NCBI GenBank assembly: GCA_963082975.1
Contig: OY720349.1
Span: 43,071,962 to 43,135,961 of the forward strand
Direction: 5' to 3'
DNA length: 64,000 bases
DNA from: Labia minor
Lineage: Eukaryota; Arthropoda; Insecta; Dermaptera; Spongiphoridae
The notes under the pieces were generated by a model. The model was not told the origin of the DNA and searched no databases. It worked only from the letters and a program-made list of their open reading frames with translations. Numbering within the stretch: position 1 is the first letter of the stretch; each line of letters begins with the position of its first letter. This document shows, piece after piece, positions 13,708 to 24,620 of this stretch. The translations under genes and the position numbers were made by a program.

Positions 13708-14795
13708 TACCGACCGACGATAGGAAGGGATGGTATTGTTTTCACACCAAATATCACATGTGGAGATTTTTACATATTTCCCCGAATCATGCATTTTGTT
13801 AACCGAAAAAAATATTTTTAGCATAGTATCTGTTCGTCCGTCCGTCTGTCCATTGTGTGCCCGTATAGCTTGAACGGCTTAACTGATAATTTGATAAAAA
13901 TTGATATATTTACTTAATGCATCATTAGCATGAATTCATCAACTTTTCGTGTATATCGGGAAACTGGAAGTGGTAGTTTACCAAGTATTAATTTTATATT
14001 CACTGTCAGAAAATATTTCACTTAAAATATAGTATTGATAAATAATTGATTAATTAAACTAAAAAAAATTAGCTGGAGTATCTTCAATCGACTATCTCGC
14101 AATTTGAATTGGATTAAATAATATAATATATTATATTTAAATTAAATTTAATTAATTATCAATTATAAATAATAAATATTAAACCAGCGCATGTTTGGCT
14201 TTTTGTTGATGGCACCACGTCACGTGTTGGCGCGTGAGATTTACAGTGTTAAAAAATTAATTCTGGAAATTTCAGCGATTCAATCAAGCTGAAATTCTAT
14301 ATATAGCAGTTTTATACAATTTTTAATCATGTGAAAAACTATCAAACATATATCTTTATTTATACGGGCACTTTAGAGGAAAAAAAATCAAAACGTTGTA
14401 AGTAATCACCTCTTCCGGTTGAGCTACATTTCTCAAAAGTTGATAGAAAACTATGAATTTTGAATAAAGCTCATGTTCCAAATTTCATCATTCTAGCTCA
14501 AACCGTTTTTGCGTAATCTTGGTTACATACACACACACACACAGACGAACAGACATTTTTCTCAACCTTAGTGAAAATGATTCAGGAACCTTCAAAACGT
14601 ATAAAAACATCAAAATCTCGACATCGAAAATTTTCTTACGAGATAGTAATAAGAACTAAGATAATATAATTTAGTCATTTTAATTCAAGTTTGAAAAATA
14701 TTTTATTTTTATACTTTATATATATATATATAATGTTGTTAGGAAATTAATTTATTTCAAATTGTCGGTCGGTTCTATGCCTGGTCACAGCTCAT
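13708..14795 (+). mobile_element. Family P (HINE-like) repeat, copy split by a Q insertion
   Basis: Begins TACCGACCGACGATAGGAAG. It contains the P core (CACATGTGGAGATTTTTACA, ATGCATTTTGTTAAC) and a GTCC/GTCT microsatellite at about 13832-13852. At the far end it carries TGTCGGTCGGTTC (14764-14776) and a decayed terminal hairpin (about 14778-14792). A complete minus-strand Q element (14073-14647) interrupts it, so Q inserted after P. Confidence 0.8.
14073..14647 (-). mobile_element. Family Q (HINE-like) repeat, nested in P
   Basis: Reverse-complement Q copy. CTGGAGTATCTTCAATCGAC at 14073 is its decayed 3' hairpin end, followed by GACTATCTCGCAA. A CA microsatellite lies at about 14526-14542, and the element ends with its 5' subterminal repeat AGATAGT at 14647. 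In copies elsewhere the hairpin is perfect, while here one arm has changed. Confidence 0.82.
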
Positions 14796-16332
14796 ATTTT
14801 GATTTTGTTTTAAATAATATTTAAATATTTATTTATTACATTTGAAAGTATTCATAGCCCACTTTAACAAGTAATGTCATAAATTAAAAATATTTATGAA
14901 TAGAATTTCAATAATAAAATTATTATTATTAATTAATAAGAATTATTCACCACTATATAACTATGAAAAAAATTTTTATTTTTTTTTTTAAAAAATAATA
15001 AAATTTAATTAGTATTATTATATTTATTTTTAATAATTCCATTTTGCAAGATTTGATTTTTTTTCTTTTTTAATTAAAACAATTAAATTCAATTAAAGGA
15101 TTTAATTTCTTTTTTTTTATTAAATTTCTATGTGTCCTACATTTTATTTCACTTTGGTATTGTGTGTGTGTGTGTGTGTGTGTTAATCTTTTCCTAGATA
15201 TGTATCTACCAATGTTAAATATGTTTGATAAAATTACTAAAGGTTCAAAATAAAACTAAAAATTTATTTATGGACTATTTATAAAATATTAAAAAGAAAA
15301 AAAAATGTTTGGATTTTCTAGTTTTATTAAATAATTTATTATTATTTTTATTCAAAAAAGCATTTCAAGGATTCTCTTAACCCAATTACATTAGTGTAAA
15401 TGATACACTGATTACTCGTTTACACTTTGTACAATTAGCAATATATCACTAATTAAAATTAAACACATGGTTATATGTTTCAATAATGATTCTTTTCAGT
15501 CAACATATTTTGGAAATGACGCTATCATTAAACATGTAAAAAGAATTCGTGTAATTACCGAAACGCGAATTAGGTTGTGGACAGGACAGGTTATTGAATA
15601 ATAAAACGTTTTTCATATAATTACCTATTGCAATTGGAATAACTACACTTACAGGTGATTCATTCAGTATTCATATACTATATAAATGGAAATTTATTAA
15701 GGGGTGTTGGAATGTAGGTAGGTGTTTGTAACAACATTAGTTTGTCTGTTTTTAGTTCAAAGGGTATGGGAAGTGCTCAGAGGGGTTGATACGATTAAAC
15801 ATCATTTTTGATGGGAGGCAAATTGCGTGCCTTTGATTTCCCAATTGGTTGCCACTAATACCTAAAGATTGGGCTCCATTAAAATTATTTCGCCCGTCTA
15901 TGAAGACATTTCGTCTAAATTTTATAGGCTTTTATGAATGTTTTGGGATTAATAATCATTATCTGGCATTTAATCGATGGTGGCGATTCCGGACGGGCGG
16001 TAAGTAATTTGACATTAATGTGCTTTCAGGGCTCGAAAAAGAGAGAGGGGGGAAATGGGAAAATGCTTATTAAAAGCAATCAAATCGCATCTCAAAGGGT
16101 TGGTTCGATAGCAAGCATATTTTTCCATTTTTTTTTTCTACTTGATGTAAATTGAATGGTAAACACTGACATCAGGTTATATTTTCAGAGATCTTTCACC
16201 AATTTTTTATATATCTATATTATTAACATAAAGATATAATATTATTAATTTTTTTTTTGATAGCATCATCACGTTTACAACTTTCAATAATAAAGAAAAC
16301 AATCAGAATTAAATTACTCATTTAATTATTTA
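14796..16332. other. Intron A-B: AT-rich, then a GC-balanced island
   Basis: 14796-15690 is AT-rich with a (GT)n tract at 15163-15182. 15690-16110 is a more balanced, apparently unique island with homeodomain-type words (TAATAATCATTA) and CG-containing words (GGCGATTCCGGACGGGCGGT). It is a possible regulatory element, but nothing in it can be assigned. Confidence 0.5.
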
Positions 16333-16705
16333 TAATTACCCCCGAGTGGTACATAGTATTTGGTTGAAAGTAGTAAAAGGTTTTCATCCATTTTGTTTCA
16401 ATCAGTATATTACATAAAACATTCATTTCTTTTTGTGTTCATATTTAAAATATATTTTAATTTAATCAGTAAATTAATTATATATTATTATTATTGTATA
16501 TGTTATATCTATCTATCTATGAGGCTCAAAGATACTCGAAAGTTCTTGGCCGCAACAACCACATTTCTCCAAGTGTCCTTAACCTGAGCCCCTGTTCCAT
16601 CTCTCTTACGTCCCTTCCTACGCGTCCTTGGTTTTCCAAGCGGACGTTTTCCATTCGGTCTCCCCACCAATGTCTTTTTCCTCTCTCAATCTAGCCACGT
16701 GCCCT
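16333..16705 (-). mobile_element. Helitron-LINE chimera fragment
   Basis: Minus-strand relative of 26696-27462. Read on the minus strand, the LINE 3' end (CAGGGCACGTGGCTAGATTG, ending in AAGAACTTTCGAGTA) passes into a GATA tail (16508-16523 on +). It then enters the Helitron 3' region TTGAAACAAAATGGATGAAA up to GTACCACTCGGGGG at 16337. The final hairpin and CTAG are missing. The junction between LINE tail and Helitron matches the + strand copies. Confidence 0.75.
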
Positions 16706-16844
16706 GTAAGTAATTGATAATTCTAAATATTTGTCAGAAGGAGATAATCTAGAATGTTTTTATTAAATATATAATAAATGATATATAATTATAAAAAAAA
16801 TTAAAATAAAAAATAAATTTTTAATCATATTTACCTTAAAAAAA

Positions 16845-17244
16845 TAAGCTGTGTCCAGGCATAGAACCGTCCCACGATTTAAAAATAATTAAAAACAACA
16901 TTATTTATATACTATATGTATGTATTTTTTATTTCACCAATTTAATGTAATAAAAAAATTCCGACAATGAATATAAAATTAATACTTTATAAACTACCAC
17001 TTCCGGTTTTTGGACATACACCAAAAGTTGATGAATTCATGCTACTGATGCATTAAGTAAATAAATCCAATTTTATAAAAATCCGTTGAGCCATTCAAGC
17101 TATACGGACACCCATTGGACAGACATCATGCTAAAAATACTTTTTTCTGTTAACAAAATGCATGATTCGTGGAGGTTTGTAAAAATCTCCACGTGTGAAA
17201 TTTGGAGTGAAAACAATACCTTCCCTTCCTATCGTCGGTTGGTA
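16845..17244 (-). mobile_element. Family P (HINE-like) repeat
   Basis: 400-bp minus-strand copy. It starts with the diverged 3' hairpin region (AAGCTGTGTCCAGGCATAGA) and holds the P core and a short GGACAGACATC microsatellite remnant (about 17115-17127). It ends CTATCGTCGGTTGGTA, the reverse complement of the P 5' end. It lies about 490 bp upstream of the second Side-family exon. Confidence 0.8.
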
Positions 17245-17737
17245 AAATATTCCAGATTAAATTAACAACTTTTTTTTTCCTTAAAAACCTTTGATCTTTT
17301 ATAATGAGTCATTATTTTTATAATTAATTTTTTTATTTTTAAGCACTGATCACCACATTACTTTCATAATTACATTTTTTATATTATATTACTTGAATAC
17401 TAATTGTTATTAAATTGTATATTTGGCGTTTAAATTTGCTTTTGTAGAACTCATCAAAATTTTAATCAAACGAACGGCAATGCTTAATTTTCTTTCTTGG
17501 TTTGTTCTTTAATAAACCAGAGTATATCTGTTGTTTTTTTTTTACTTAACTCTTTAACTTACAATTCGTGTCTGATCATGTTTTGTTTGTTTTAATTAAA
17601 TAGGATCAGATTACGAAAATCTTTCTTCTTTTTTTTTTAAATTAAAGTGAGTAGATTTAATATTTCTTTTTTTTTTTTGTTAAATGCTGAAGGCGTAATT
17701 TGTAACCTGTGCTAATGTTTAATGTGATGTTTTTTAG
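17245..17737. other. Intron A-B, distal part
   Basis: T-rich sequence leading to the exon B acceptor. There are poly-T runs near 17530, 17630 and 17670. No other feature is seen. Confidence 0.6.
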
Positions 17738-17897
17738 GGTCAGGTGGTCACACAGAATATGTCCTCGGGGGTAATTGTGAGCACGCGGAGTCTGGTGCTC
17801 CAAGGGGTGACGAGACACGACGGCGGAAACTACGCCTGTGTGGCAGCAAACTCGAGAGGCGAGAGTGCCAGCCCCCCTGTTCACCTCCGGGTGCAAT
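17738..17897 (+). CDS. Sidestep-family receptor, internal exon B (second half of an Ig domain)
   Basis: The 160-nt exon lies between TTTTTTAG (AG at 17736-17737) and CAAT|GTAAGT. It starts at phase 0, matching exon A, and ends at phase 1. It begins GQVVTQN and contains the sequon NMS, STRSLVLQGV and NYACVAANSRGE. The last of these is the Y-x-C motif that pairs with the cysteine of exon A and closes the Ig fold. The spacing from tryptophan to Y-x-C fits an Ig I-set or C2 domain. GC content is far above the surrounding intron, and the codons are free of stops. The Ig domain is therefore split by a 9.2-kb phase-0 intron just after the tryptophan strand. The final codon is completed by the first two bases of exon C (T|TT, Phe). 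Confidence 0.94.
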
Positions 17898-18402
17898 GTA
17901 AGTAACCAGTTGGTATCCACCCTTTATTTTCCAATGAGCCTACAGCTAGTATTTATTTGTCAGGGCAGGCAATTCCACTTTTCTGTTAGGTGAATAATCA
18001 ATCGGAAAATAATTCTATATACAAATAAAATATTCTTTCTATCTTGATTTTTATAACTGTACCTAAATGGAATATTTATAGACATTTTATTCTGAATTTT
18101 GATAAATGTATATTTATATCAAAATTTATTTTTTATTTCAAATCAATTTTTAAAATAAATACATATCTACCCTTTATATACATTGGATAGTCGCAAGTCG
18201 TCGCATTTGCATGTCGTTACTTTAATTGCTCGTTAAAAATTTCTTCGGAAATTTACACCTAGTTCTCATCGCTTACTTCAGTCCTCGCCGCTTTTGAAAT
18301 ACACGTACACAGCTTGGACAGCCTCGGATGGACAGAAAGAAAACGGTAAGGACTATGTTACAATCAGAGAAAACGCGGGCCGGGTACACTTCGCTATACT
18401 TA
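17898..18402. other. Start of the 42.5-kb intron B-C
   Basis: AT-rich to 18180, then a CG-containing unique stretch (18185-18400; GTCGCAAGTCGTCGCA and similar) ending at the mariner insertion. It holds ACGGTAAGG at 18344-18352, which resembles a donor site, but no matching acceptor or Side-like frame was seen. Confidence 0.5.
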
Positions 18403-18845
18403 CGAGGGTGGGATGAAAAGTTTCCGACCTGACCAAGAAAAACGATGTTTTTAAATTATTTTTTTTTTTTTTGCTATATTTTTCAACATAATCTCCATCA
18501 ATACTGATACATTTCTCATAACGGTGTTCTAATTAATTTAATTAATTAATAAATTATTTATTTAATTAATTAAATTTGATTTAATTTAATTTAAGTCTCA
18601 TCAACAGTTATGAATCGACGCAAAAATTCGTTTGGATTATGCCTACAGCGCCAAATTGTCGTTAGAAATGGTTTTTCGAAGCAATTTTTGGTCTAACGTT
18701 CAAATGGTTTTGCAAAATATTTCGCACACGTTCAGCTGACATCGTACAGGCCTCAGCTATCTTGAATTTTGAAAAATAAAACAAAAGAAAAATTGAAAAA
18801 CATCGTTTTTCTTGATCAGGTCGGAAACTTTTCATCCCACCCTCG
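18403..18845 (-). mobile_element. Internally deleted mariner (family M), copy 1
   Basis: 443 bp, terminal repeats CGAGGGTGGGATGAAAAGTT / ...CTTTTCATCCCACCCTCG, flanked by TA on both sides (18401-18402, 18846-18847). Read on the minus strand it keeps two pieces of a mariner transposase. One runs from the helix-turn-helix region to a FLRRFIT-like stretch preceding the first catalytic aspartate; the other is the extreme C-terminus ending in GDYVEK. An AATT-rich linker joins them where the catalytic core is missing. The same arrangement recurs at 20260, 46021 and 53535. Confidence 0.88.
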
Positions 18846-19306
18846 TATATGTGCTCGATCGATCGCTTTACTTCGACTTTTTATTATCTTTATCATTTAT
18901 TTTAACATTTATTTCTTTTTATTGATTTAGATTTCTTTTATTAATCATGTAATTTAACTTTATTTATTATATTTTAGGTATAATATTGTTAAAATCATGG
19001 TAAAAATAGAGAGTATTGGGAGATTTGGAACGGATTACTTGGTTTTTTAGTTATTTCTTATGGAAAAATTGAATTTGTTTGTCGACGTTGTTGGTTGTCG
19101 TCGTTTTTCCTGGAACCAATTAGCGACGACATCCGAGTATACACAGTATATATATTTATATTGGTTAAGAATTTACAAATGTTTATAATTCTTATATTTA
19201 TAGTATATATTTTAGTATAATACTCTTCGGTAAAATTAATGATTACTAACCTTTTTTTGCATTATCAAAATAATGATATATAAAAATTAAAATTTCTACC
19301 TTTTTA
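18846..19306. other. Intron B-C segment
   Basis: CGATCGATCG near 18857 and a CG-containing stretch at 19080-19135 (TTGTCGACGTTGTTGGTTG). Otherwise AT-rich and unassigned. Confidence 0.5.
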
Positions 19307-19410
19307 AAGGGTGTTTCTTTTAGAAGTATAGAACTTTAAATTGCAATAAAACAACGATGGATTCTTCGATTGACCTGAATTTTATTTATACGAAAGATCT
19401 TCTTGTGGCA

Positions 19411-19809
19411 TTACATTTTATATATGATTTGTGGCATAGGACCGCCACGGCTGGCTCGGATGTAGTCCAATCTGGACGTCCAATTTTTGATAACTTTTTC
19501 CAACATTTGTGGCCGTATATCGGCAATAACGCGGCGAATGTTGTCTTCCAAATGGTCAAGCGTTTGTGGCTTATCCGCATAGACCAACGACTTTACATAG
19601 CCCCACAGAAAGTACGCTAGCGGTGTTAAATCACAAGATCTTGGAGGCCAATTCACAGGTCCAAAACGTGAAATTAGGCGGTCACCAAACGTGTCTTTCA
19701 ATAAATCGATTGTGGCACTAACTGTGTGACATGTTGCGCTGTCTTGTTGGAACCACAGCTCCTGGACATCATGGTTGTTCAATTCAGGAATGAAAAAGTT
19801 AGTAATCAT
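19411..19809 (-). pseudogene. Transposase C-terminal (DDE) fragment
   Basis: A 132-codon open frame of a Tc1/mariner-superfamily transposase. It shows WFQQDSATCHT, the region of the second catalytic aspartate, and NWPPRSCDLTPLAYFLWGYV, the usual proline-rich block before the third acidic residue. The latter normally reads DLTPLDYFLWG in relatives, so the Asp/Glu at this position appears to be replaced by Ala in LAYFLW. The helix LEDNIRRVIADIRP follows. The frame starts just downstream of the internal deletion and has no authentic start. It would be catalytically dead even if expressed. Confidence 0.85.
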
Positions 19810-19815
19810 GACTCT

Positions 19816-20103
19816 CTACTCATTCGGGTCTTCCTCAATGCTACGCTCTACAGTAGCAATAGCTTCTTCTGTACGCACCGTACGGCGTCTCTGGGGATGC
19901 GAGTTATCAATAAGAGAATACGTGGTGCGAAAACGTTCCATGGTTAATTGAATTAACTGCTCTGATGGACGATTTTGTCGACGATAAAATGGACGTAGTG
20001 CACGATACGTATTCCGAACAGAACCATTATTTTCGAAATAAAATTGCACTATTTGCAAACGTTGTTCAGGCGTGAGTCTATTCATCATGAATTGCCAAAC
20101 CAA
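19816..20103 (-). pseudogene. Transposase N-terminal DNA-binding fragment
   Basis: A 95-codon frame with the helix-turn-helix beginning MNRLTPEQRLQIVQFYFENN, then RNTYRALRPFY, and a linker ending VERSIEEDPNE. It stops where the internal deletion begins, seven bases upstream of the C-terminal piece. This is the paired-like DNA-binding half that recognises the element's own ends. It could at most act as a truncated end-binding protein, and there is no sign that it is used. Confidence 0.82.
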
Positions 20104-20259
20104 ACTGAGAATAAATCACTTGACAGCTGTTAAATCGGTCGTCAACTCGAACAGTAATGCCAACTTAAAGTTCTATACCTCGAAAAAACACCCTTTATAA
20201 GTATAACCGAAAACTTTAGATAAATTGTTTTAAGAATTTTGGGCATATTACTTTGATAT

Positions 20260-20699
20260 TTACTTCCGGTCTTACCAAAAAAACGATATTTTTAAATTTT
20301 TTTTTTTTTGCTTTATTTTTCAACATTCAAGATAGCTGAGACCTGTATGATGTCAGTTGAACGTGTGCGAAATATTTTGCACAACCATTTGAATATGGAA
20401 AGCTGTGTGCAAGGTGGGTGCCACGTTTGCTAACATTAGACCAAAAACTGCTTCTAAAAACCATTTCTACCGACAATTTGGCGCTGTAGGTGTAATCCAA
20501 ACGAATTTTTGCGCCGATTCATTACTGTTGATCTTAAATTAAATTTAATTAATTAATTAGTTAAATTAACTAAATTAGAACACCGTTATGAGAAATGTAT
20601 CAGTGTTGATGGAGATTATGTTGAAAAATAAAGCAAAAAATAAAATTCATAAACATCGTTTTTCTTGGTCAGGCCGGAAACTTTTCACCCCACCTTCGC
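20260..20699 (+). mobile_element. Internally deleted mariner (family M), copy 2
   Basis: About 440 bp in + orientation. The left end has decayed (CTTCCGGTCTTACCAAAAAA), and the right end reads CGGAAACTTTTCACCCCACC-TTCG. The same two transposase pieces are present (ERVRNILHNHLNMES and RYEKCISVDGDYVEK), joined by an AATTAATTAATT linker. Confidence 0.85.
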
Positions 20700-21478
20700 T
20701 ATAATCATTATAGATCAATAAACAATTCAATATTCTAAAAAATATCATAAAATTTGTTAAAGGTAAATTAATATTTCGTTATTATTTATTATAATTGTAC
20801 ATTTAAAAGTTTATTCTTATATACTAATATAGATTATATAATAAAATAAATATTAAATAAACTTGTGTATCATTAATTGCATTGTTCTGAATGTAAGGTT
20901 GGAGAAATATTTTCCTCTATCTAATATGACATACTTTAACTTGATTAAATTTAATCAACGTTTTGTTAAGGAAAAAATAAATACTCAACATACTTTAGGG
21001 CAATGCTATTTTGCAAACTTTTATTATGGTATTTTACCCATTTAATATGAAAACATCTATATATTTGAAAACACATTTCAAATAGATCGAATTTTAGTTT
21101 ATATGGAACGAAACAAAAATATATGAAACAAAATAAAATTTAATATTTTAAGTGTCTGTCTGTCTCTCTCTCTCTCTCTCTCCGTGTATTTTTTGGCTTA
21201 CCTTTTATCTAAGTGCGTTAAAATTAAATTTTATGTACGTTGGAAAAACAAACTTGCGTTTAAAAAATGTCTTTACCAAACAGGTGTGATTCCATTGATA
21301 CTTCACAAAATACTAAAACGTTTCTACATATTGGAAAAAGGGAATTCCTTTAAATTTTTGCCATTTAGAATTTCTCTGACCAGTAAATTTGCTTGAATGT
21401 ATGTACACAATGTATACACAAAATAAAAACGAAAGAGAAACAAATACATTCATATAATCTTTATGCTCTTTCTTTTTT
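20700..21478. other. Intron B-C segment
   Basis: AT-rich with a (TC)n tract at 21161-21182. Open frames at 20863-21045 and 21184-21396 have no recognisable domain and sit in AT-rich sequence. Confidence 0.5.
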
Positions 21479-22090
21479 ACTATCTCGTAAGAGATAGTAT
21501 TGCGATCACGAAAATTTTCGATGTTGAGATTTTGATGTTTTTATACGTTTTGAAGGTTCCTGAATCATTTTCATTAAGGTTGAGAAAAATGTCTGTGTGT
21601 GTATGTATGTAGACAAGATTACACAAAAACGGTTTCAGCTAGAATGATTAAATTTGGTACATGGACATTATTCAAAATTCATAGTTTTCTATCAACTTTT
21701 GAGAAATGTATCTCAACCGGAAGAGGGTCATTACTTACAACGTTTTGATTTTTTTTCCTCTAAAGTGACCGTAAAAATATAAATATATGTTTGATAATTT
21801 TTCACATGATTAATAATTGTATAAAACTGCTATATATAGAATTTCAGCTTGATTGAATCGCTGAAAGTACCAGAATTAATTTTTTAACACTGCAAATCTC
21901 ACGCGCCAACACGTGCCATGGTGCCATCAATAAAAAGCCAAACATGCACTGGTTTAAAATATTTATTATTTATAATTTATAAATTTATTTATTTATTATA
22001 TTTATTATATTTATATAATATTTATTATATAATATATTATGTTATTTAATCCAATTCAAATTGCGAGATAGTCGAGTGGAGACACTCCAG
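21479..22090 (+). mobile_element. Family Q (HINE-like) repeat, full copy
   Basis: 612 bp. The 5' end is itself a hairpin (ACTATCTC GTA AGAGATAGT, 21479-21498). A GTGTGTATGTATGTA microsatellite follows at 21595-21610, then the conserved core, then the 3' subterminal repeat GCGAGATAGTC (22063-22073). The perfect stem-loop GAGTG-GAGA-CACTC (22074-22087) and CAG close the element. It forms an inverted pair with the copy at 22596. Confidence 0.87.
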
Positions 22091-22595
22091 CTTATTTTTC
22101 GTATGGATTCTAGCTGTTTGTAAGCTGTGTTTTTATTTATGTGTTGTGATAGTTTGAACCGTGCTAAATCGATTAAAATCGTGTAAAAAAAAAATAAAAT
22201 TCTTGATTTTCAAACCGTGTTAAATCAATTTCGTGTAAAAAAAGACCGTGTAAAAACAGAATTAGGTGTATTACTTTTAAATATCTTTGAAAATATGGAA
22301 AATAACGAAATAAAATTTGAATCGCTGCTGAGTCAGCCATCTTGGATTTTATATATTTATTTGTTATGCCCTGTATTTCAAAAATAGATTTATTAAAAAG
22401 CGATGATCAATAAGATAAAATAAAAATATATTTAATATACTAATAATTGGAATTTAATCTAAAAGAATAATAAAATTAAATAAGACAATATACTAAATAG
22501 TAAGGATACAAAAATATTGTACGCAAATAGAAAATTAAGGTCAAAATTTAGGTCCAATATAATTTACTCCTCATCCACAATGCATAAATAATATG
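22091..22595. other. Spacer between two inverted Q copies
   Basis: Contains repeated CCGTGTTAAATCAATT / CGTGTAAAAA words (22160-22260) that resemble the subterminal CCGTGTAAATCGAAAA words of the Tigger-like element at 43512. This may be a decayed end of a related element. The rest is AT-rich. Confidence 0.4.
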
Positions 22596-23047
22596 CTGGA
22601 GTGTCTCCACTCGACTATCTCGCAATTTGAATTGGATTAAATAACATAATATATTATATTTAAATTAAATTTAATTAATTATAAATTATAAATAATAAAT
22701 ATTAAACCAGCGCATGTTTGGTGTTTTATTGATGGCACCATAGCACGTGTTGGCGCGTGAGATTTGCAGTGTTAAAAAATTAATTCTGGTAATTTCAGGG
22801 AATCAATCAAGCTGAAATTTTATATATAGCAGTTTTATACAATTATTAATCATGTGAAAAATTATCAAACATATATCTTTATTTTTACGGTCACTTTAGA
22901 GGAAAAAAAATCAAAACGTTGTAAGTAATGACCCTCTTCCGGTTGAGCTACATTTCTCAAAAGTTGATAGAAAACTACGAATTTTGAATAATGCTCATGT
23001 ACCAAATTTCATCATTCTAGCTCAAACCGTTTTTGCGTAATCTTGGT

Positions 23048-23083
<36 letters not shown>

Positions 23084-23194
23084 ACACACACACACACACA
23101 TAACCTTTGTGAAAATGATTCAGGAAACTTCAAAACGTATAAAAACATCAAAATCTCAACATCGAAAATTTTCGTGAATGCAATACGAGATAGT
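22596..23194 (-). mobile_element. Family Q (HINE-like) repeat, inverted partner
   Basis: Begins CTGGAGTGTCTCCACTCGAC, the perfect 3' hairpin in reverse, and ends CGAGATAGT at 23194. The microsatellite is expanded here to a (CA)n tract at 23055-23100. The 5' terminal hairpin is reduced to one arm. Confidence 0.87.
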
Positions 23195-24066
23195 AAAAAA
23201 AAAATTTTATTAATTTTCTTAGTTAACCGATGGTATTATTAATGATGATGTTGAAATAAGTTTATTAATATAGTTTACATAAAATCTAAAATAAATTAAA
23301 TTTAATATCTTGAAGGAGAATTTTAATTTTTCATTTTAATGAAAATAATATTATTGTATTTTCTTAAATCAATACACTTAAGCTTGGATTAGTAAATTAA
23401 TTACTATTATAATCTCGCTTTGTTCAAGAAAGTCGTAAACATAAAATAAGCTCGAACATAAAATAATTCCCATGTCAATCTCTTATTATTTCATGTTTAA
23501 TGAGATTATATTATTATTATTATTATTATCATTATTAGTATTATTATTATTATTATTATTATAAGAGTAATTTCTGCAATGGGCTTTATCACACCATCCA
23601 TTTATTCATAGAGATACATTTTTATTAGATTTTTTTATTTTAAATTATTTTTATTAAAGCCACAGCGGTAATTTCGTGAAAACAACAAATAAAACTTGTC
23701 CTATTATCGGACTAATGTACCCGAAACGTTAAGTTTTACTACCCATTTAGTCAATATATATACATATACTTATATATAACAAAAACTAAAATTGTCAACT
23801 GGGCTATTATTAAAAGGCTCTCTTTCAAATTGAGTTTATTTGAGAAATGAAATCTACTATTTTTCTCTCTCTTAATAAAATAACGCATATGAATTTGTTT
23901 GTTTTTTTTTACAAATGAATGTTATCTACTTTAATATTTATGATAAAGTACACCGAGCGACAGTTTGGAACTTTTATAATATTAAATAAATAAATCATAA
24001 TATTATTTTTTAGATTAATTCTACTTATCTATATGTGTAATTTCAAATTTTGTTTTTTAAGTATAC

Positions 24067-24103
<37 letters not shown>

Positions 24104-24228
24104 TAATTCAATATTTACAATTTTATTAAAGTTGTTTTCCGTAAACAGAGATCATGCAGAACCTCATTCTTCGTGAACATGGAATAATAATTATTATAAA
24201 TAAAAAAATTCTAGTAGAGCTTATGTTA
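23195..24228. other. Intron B-C segment with ATT microsatellite
   Basis: (ATT)n at 23509-23563 and (AT)n at 24072-24099. Nothing else is recognised. Confidence 0.55.
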
Positions 24229-24620
24229 CGAGGGCAGGTCAATAAGTCTGTGACTTTTTATTTGAAATATTTACTTTTTTAATTTGAAATATTTTGGATA
24301 AAATATTATTTTATTTTTCAATGTAGTCTCCTTTGGGCTCTAAACACTTAGTCCTAAGTTTCTCCAATTTTTTTAATCTTTCCAAAAAATAACATTTGTC
24401 GAAGATTACAAAATAGATTTGTTTGTGACCTGATTTCATCGTTGGAATGAAAACTCTTTCCCCCAAGCCATTTCTTCAGGTTTGAAATCAAGAAATAGAC
24501 ACTCGGGGCTAAAACTGGTGAATAGGACGGATGAGGGAGCAATTTGTATCCCAATTCATGGATTTTCATGAGAATTCACTTTTTCCATTTCCTTCCCAAA
24601 TCACGAGGAAGTCTGCTTTT
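24229..24620 (-). pseudogene. Mariner transposase 3' fragment with mutated catalytic site
   Basis: One terminal repeat is present (CGAGGGCAGGTCAATAAGTC, preceded by TA at 24227-24228), but no matching right end is seen. The minus strand encodes the C-terminal region KIHELGYKLLPHPSYSPVLA, then SVYFLISNLKKWLGGKSFHS. In active mariners this block reads YSPDLAPSDYFLF. Both aspartates are valine here, including the third catalytic one. The 5' half of the transposase is absent or unrecognisable, so this is a dead, one-ended copy distinct from family M. Confidence 0.82.

Larger units (their letters stand above)
19307..20195 (-). mobile_element. Deleted Tc1/mariner-superfamily transposon with intact ends
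   Basis: 889 bp flanked by TA (19305-19306, 20196-20197). Terminal inverted repeats of about 35 bp read AAGGGTGTTTCTTTTAGAAG at the left and, as reverse complement, AAGGGTGTTTTTTCGAGGTA at the right, both continuing into TATAGAACTTTAA. The minus strand carries an N-terminal DNA-binding piece (19816-20103) and a C-terminal DDE piece (19411-19809), with the middle of the gene missing. A full-length relative would encode roughly 330-350 residues. Confidence 0.9.

Noticed and set aside
18185-18352. CG-rich stretch ending in ACG|GTAAGG as an extra exon
   Set aside because: Exons B and C already join in phase into continuous Side sequence, and no acceptor or homologous frame was found.
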